NCBI GenBank assembly: GCA_964390795.1
Contig: CAYMLQ010000290.1
Coordinates: 1-7,840 of the forward strand
Length of the DNA stretch: 7,840 nucleotides
Source of the DNA: CAYMLQ01 sp964390795
GTDB lineage: Bacteria > Verrucomicrobiota > Kiritimatiellia > RFP12 > UBA1067
Direction of reading: 5' to 3'
Shown here: piece after piece, positions 5,725-7,840 of the stretch
Numbering within the stretch: position 1 is the stretch's first letter
Layout: each line of letters starts with the position of its first letter
Made by a program: the position numbers and the translations under genes
Notes under the pieces: generated by a model
Databases searched by the model: none
What the model was told of the DNA's origin: nothing
What the model saw: the letters and a program-made list of their open reading frames with translations, nothing else

Positions 5725-6488
5725 TCCGTTTTGAACATGTAACGAAACAGTTGGGCGGACGAACCGTCCTGGACGACCTCTCTTTCGAGATTAAGAAAGG
5801 CGAGATTTTCGTCATTGTCGGACCGTCCGGCACAGGCAAGAGCGTCACGCTCAAGCACATGGTTCGCCTGCTGACCCCGACGAGCGGATCGATCTGGATT
5901 GGCGACACGGAGATCAGCGCGGTGAACGGCTCAGAGCTGGACCGTGTCCGCGAGCGGTTCGGGTATCTGTTCCAAGGGGGCGCGCTGCTGGGCTGGATGA
6001 CGGTCGCGGAGAACATTGCGCTGCCGCTGCGCGAGAAGACGAAGCTCGCGGAGGAGGAGATCGGACAGCGCGTGGCAGAGGCCCTGAAGATGGTGGGGCT
6101 GGAGAACGACGGTGACAAATTTCCAAGCGAGATCTCAGGAGGCATGCAAAAGCGCGCGGGGCTGGCGCGCGCGATCGTGAGGCGGCCCGAGATTGTGCTC
6201 TACGACGAGCCGACGTCCGGTCTGGATCCGGTCACGTCGCGCACGATCGACCAGCTTATCCGGCGGCTGAACGAGGAGCTGGGCATCACGAGCATCGTGG
6301 TCACGCACGATCTGCAGGGCGCGCTGCTGACGGCGGACCGGATCGCGATGCTGACCGGCGGGCGTTTTGTGGAGGTGAGTCCGCCGCTGGCGTTCGTCAA
6401 GACCGACCAGCCGGATGTGCGGGGGTTTCTGGATGCACAGTTCATCTCGAAACAGGGGATCGAGGGGATGCAAGGAGGCGAAGCATGA
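5721..6488 (+). CDS. mlaF: MlaF-type ABC transporter ATP-binding protein
   Basis: Cytoplasmic ATPase that energises the MlaE permease. All nucleotide-binding elements are intact in its 255 residues: Walker A GPSGTGKS at 34-41, Q-loop Q85 in LFQGGALLGWMTVAEN (the segment typical of MlaF/Mkl proteins), signature SGGMQKR at 139-145, Walker B ending in D162-E163, D-loop SGLD at 166-169 and switch H196. The start overlaps the mlaE stop by ATGA with no clear ribosome binding site, which implies translational coupling. The protein continues about 25 residues past the core fold (FISKQGIEGMQGG); in E. coli the MlaF C-terminus contacts MlaB, but no mlaB is seen here. Confidence 0.95.
   Translation: MIRFEHVTKQLGGRTVLDDLSFEIKKGEIFVIVGPSGTGKSVTLKHMVRLLTPTSGSIWIGDTEISAVNGSELDRVRERFGYLFQGGALLGWMTVAENIALPLREKTKLAEEEIGQRVAEALKMVGLENDGDKFPSEISGGMQKRAGLARAIVRRPEIVLYDEPTSGLDPVTSRTIDQLIRRLNEELGITSIVVTHDLQGALLTADRIAMLTGGRFVEVSPPLAFVKTDQPDVRGFLDAQFISKQGIEGMQGGEA
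6472..6478 (+). promoter_or_regulatory. Ribosome binding site for the MCE-domain gene
   Basis: AAGGAGG lies six bases before ATG 6485, inside the last codons of mlaF. It sets the start of the MlaD-type protein and would let it be translated strongly in its own right despite the ATGA overlap. Confidence 0.75.
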
Positions 6489-7597
6489 GTGTGAGAAAAA
6501 ACAGCGAAGTCTTTTCCGAAGTGGTTGTCGGCTTCTTTATGACCGCCGTGCTGGGGTTGCTGATCTACTTCACGATCATCATTTCCGGGATCGAGATTTT
6601 CAACGGCAAAAGCAAGGTGCCCGTGACGGTCATCTTCCAAGATGTCGGCGGGCTGAAAGTCCGCGACTCGGTGGTGTTGCGCGGCATGACCGTTGGGTCG
6701 GTCAACGACATGCGGCTGGAGAACAGCGGCGTGCGTGTGACGCTGCTGGTCCAGCGGGATGTGAAATTCAAAGAGGGGTACGTGATCTCGGTGTGCGCCG
6801 GCTCGCTGCTGGGCGGTAACTATTTGCTGATCGAAGAGGGCGGGGGGACGCAACTGCCGGATGGATTGTCTCTAAAAGGGGAGTCGCCGAAGAACTGGAT
6901 GCGCGACCTAGGCGAGATCGTCGGCAAGCTCAAAGAGGCGACCGAGGGCGAGCGCATCAAGAAGATTGTGGCCAACGTGGAGGAGGCGAGCGCCTCGATC
7001 AAAGCGTTGGCGGCGCGCGTGGAGTCGGGCAAGGGCACGCTCGGCAAGCTCTTCGCCGAGGACAACGCGCTGTACAACGACCTTTCGAACACGGTGGCGA
7101 ACCTGAAGTCGGTGACGGCCAAGATCGATACGGGCGAGAACTCGCTGGGGCGGCTGCTCAACGACGACGGCGGCGTCTACACGAACCTGAGCGCCTCCAT
7201 CGCCAACCTCAAGACGATTTCCGACCGGTTGGAGAAGGGGGAGGGCACGCTCGGCAGGCTGCTCTCTTCGGACGACACGGTCTATAAGGACTTGGAGTCG
7301 ACCGTGGCCAGCATCAAAAACGTGGCTGCGAGCCTGGAGAAGGGCGAGGGGACGCTGGGCAAGCTGATCAAGGATGACAACAAGATTTACAACGACCTCG
7401 ACGCGACGGTGGCGAACCTCAAGATGGTCACGGACCGGCTGGCGAAAGGCGAGGGCACGTTAGGCAAGCTTTCTGCGGATGACAAGCTCTACAACGATGT
7501 GAGCGGGCTGATCAAAGACGTGCGCCAGACGGTGGACAACTTCCGCGACACGACGCCCATCAGCGCGTTCGCGAGCCTGATCATGGGCGGGCTGTAG
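6485..7597 (+). CDS. mlaD: MlaD-type MCE-domain protein with five 35-residue C-terminal repeats
   Basis: Substrate-binding subunit of the MlaEF transporter, anchored in the inner membrane and facing the periplasm. A short cytoplasmic N-terminus is followed by one transmembrane helix at about 13-37 and a single MCE domain at about 44-118, with VTVIFQDVGGLKVRDSVVLRG and the conserved SLLGGNYLLIEEG end. The tail from about 140 to 350 is helical and repetitive: GTLG or its variant occurs at 184, 219, 254, 289 and 324, exactly 35 residues apart, each in a context like KGEGTLGKLxxDDxxYNDL followed by TVANLKxVTxxLEK. Thirty-five is five heptads, so helices with coiled-coil-like packing broken by glycine turns are likely. 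At 370 residues it is about twice E. coli MlaD and more like the long-tailed MCE proteins of other phyla. A tail bridging part of the periplasm is inferred. Confidence 0.93.
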   Translation: MSVRKNSEVFSEVVVGFFMTAVLGLLIYFTIIISGIEIFNGKSKVPVTVIFQDVGGLKVRDSVVLRGMTVGSVNDMRLENSGVRVTLLVQRDVKFKEGYVISVCAGSLLGGNYLLIEEGGGTQLPDGLSLKGESPKNWMRDLGEIVGKLKEATEGERIKKIVANVEEASASIKALAARVESGKGTLGKLFAEDNALYNDLSNTVANLKSVTAKIDTGENSLGRLLNDDGGVYTNLSASIANLKTISDRLEKGEGTLGRLLSSDDTVYKDLESTVASIKNVAASLEKGEGTLGKLIKDDNKIYNDLDATVANLKMVTDRLAKGEGTLGKLSADDKLYNDVSGLIKDVRQTVDNFRDTTPISAFASLIMGGL

Positions 7598-7605
7598 AAG
7601 GCGGT

Positions 7606-7840
7606 ATGAGTAGAGATGTGTTAACGGCATGGAAGCTTGCGGGAGTGCTCGCCGCCGGCTGGGCGTGTGTCGGGCGCGCGCAGGTGCCGCCCTACGATGT
7701 CCGCCCGCAGGCGGAGCCGCCGTATTACCGCGTTCGGTATGAGCCGTCGGCCAAGCCCGGCGAGCTGAGCGTCCCGGTGACCTACACGGCCTGGCTTCCC
7801 GAGGGTGTGAAAAGTCTGCGCGGGGTGCACGTACACCAGC
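7606..7840 (+). CDS. Exported protein, N-terminal part; possible alpha/beta-hydrolase (runs off the right edge)
   Basis: The frame opens at ATG 7606, eight bases after the mlaD stop, with AAGGCGG just upstream, and stays open to the window end (78 residues). Residues 1-25 form a signal peptide: a charged start, the hydrophobic run LAGVLAAGWACVG and a likely cleavage after GRA. The mature part begins with a Pro-rich linker, then VPVTYTAWLPEGVKSLRG and VHVHQ at about 56-78. This resembles the first strands of secreted alpha/beta-hydrolase-fold proteins, in which a similar strand leads to an oxyanion HG motif, but that motif would lie beyond the window. The function is therefore open. Spacing suggests it belongs to the Mla-type operon. 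Confidence 0.7.
   Translation, partial: MSRDVLTAWKLAGVLAAGWACVGRAQVPPYDVRPQAEPPYYRVRYEPSAKPGELSVPVTYTAWLPEGVKSLRGVHVHQ

Overview
The window comes from a GC-rich bacterial chromosome. Gene content and repeat style fit a PVC-type or other environmental Gram-negative bacterium (for instance Verrucomicrobiota or Kiritimatiellota). That placement is an inference from general resemblance; no rRNA or other marker gene is present. The Mla-type lipid transport genes and two exported proteins imply a cell with an outer membrane.

Layout. (1) Positions 1-1439 hold two carbamoyltransferases on the + strand: the C-terminal end of an ornithine carbamoyltransferase (arginine biosynthesis or degradation), then a complete, somewhat long aspartate carbamoyltransferase (pyrimidine biosynthesis) with a strong ribosome binding site. 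(2) Positions 1440-2350 look like an accessory scrap-heap: an intact minimal nucleotidyltransferase of the MntA antitoxin type, a 40-codon stub that looks like the N-terminus of its HepT (HEPN) toxin partner, and, in the same frame after one stop codon, the C-terminal end of a SNF2-type helicase that has lost the rest of the gene. (3) Positions 2351-3550 carry no convincing gene but are packed with repeats: a 52-nt perfect palindrome, two shorter palindromes built on a similar core, a six-unit 28-bp tandem array of GC-rich hairpins, two long inverted repeats and a further hairpin. (4) Positions 3551-7597 form a tight four-gene operon whose members overlap by ATGA: an unrecognised exported protein with about 17 regularly spaced aromatic-proline motifs, then an MlaE permease, an MlaF ATPase and an MlaD-type MCE protein with five exact 35-residue repeats in its tail. 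(5) The start of another exported protein, possibly an alpha/beta-hydrolase, runs off the right end from 7606.

MlaE, MlaF and MlaD would form an inner-membrane ABC transporter that moves phospholipid between membranes. No MlaB (STAS) or MlaC (periplasmic carrier) gene is visible here. The leading protein of the operon is translationally coupled to MlaE, which makes it a candidate new envelope partner of this transporter. That protein is the most interesting item in the window, followed by the decayed MNT/HepT/SNF2 locus and the palindrome family.
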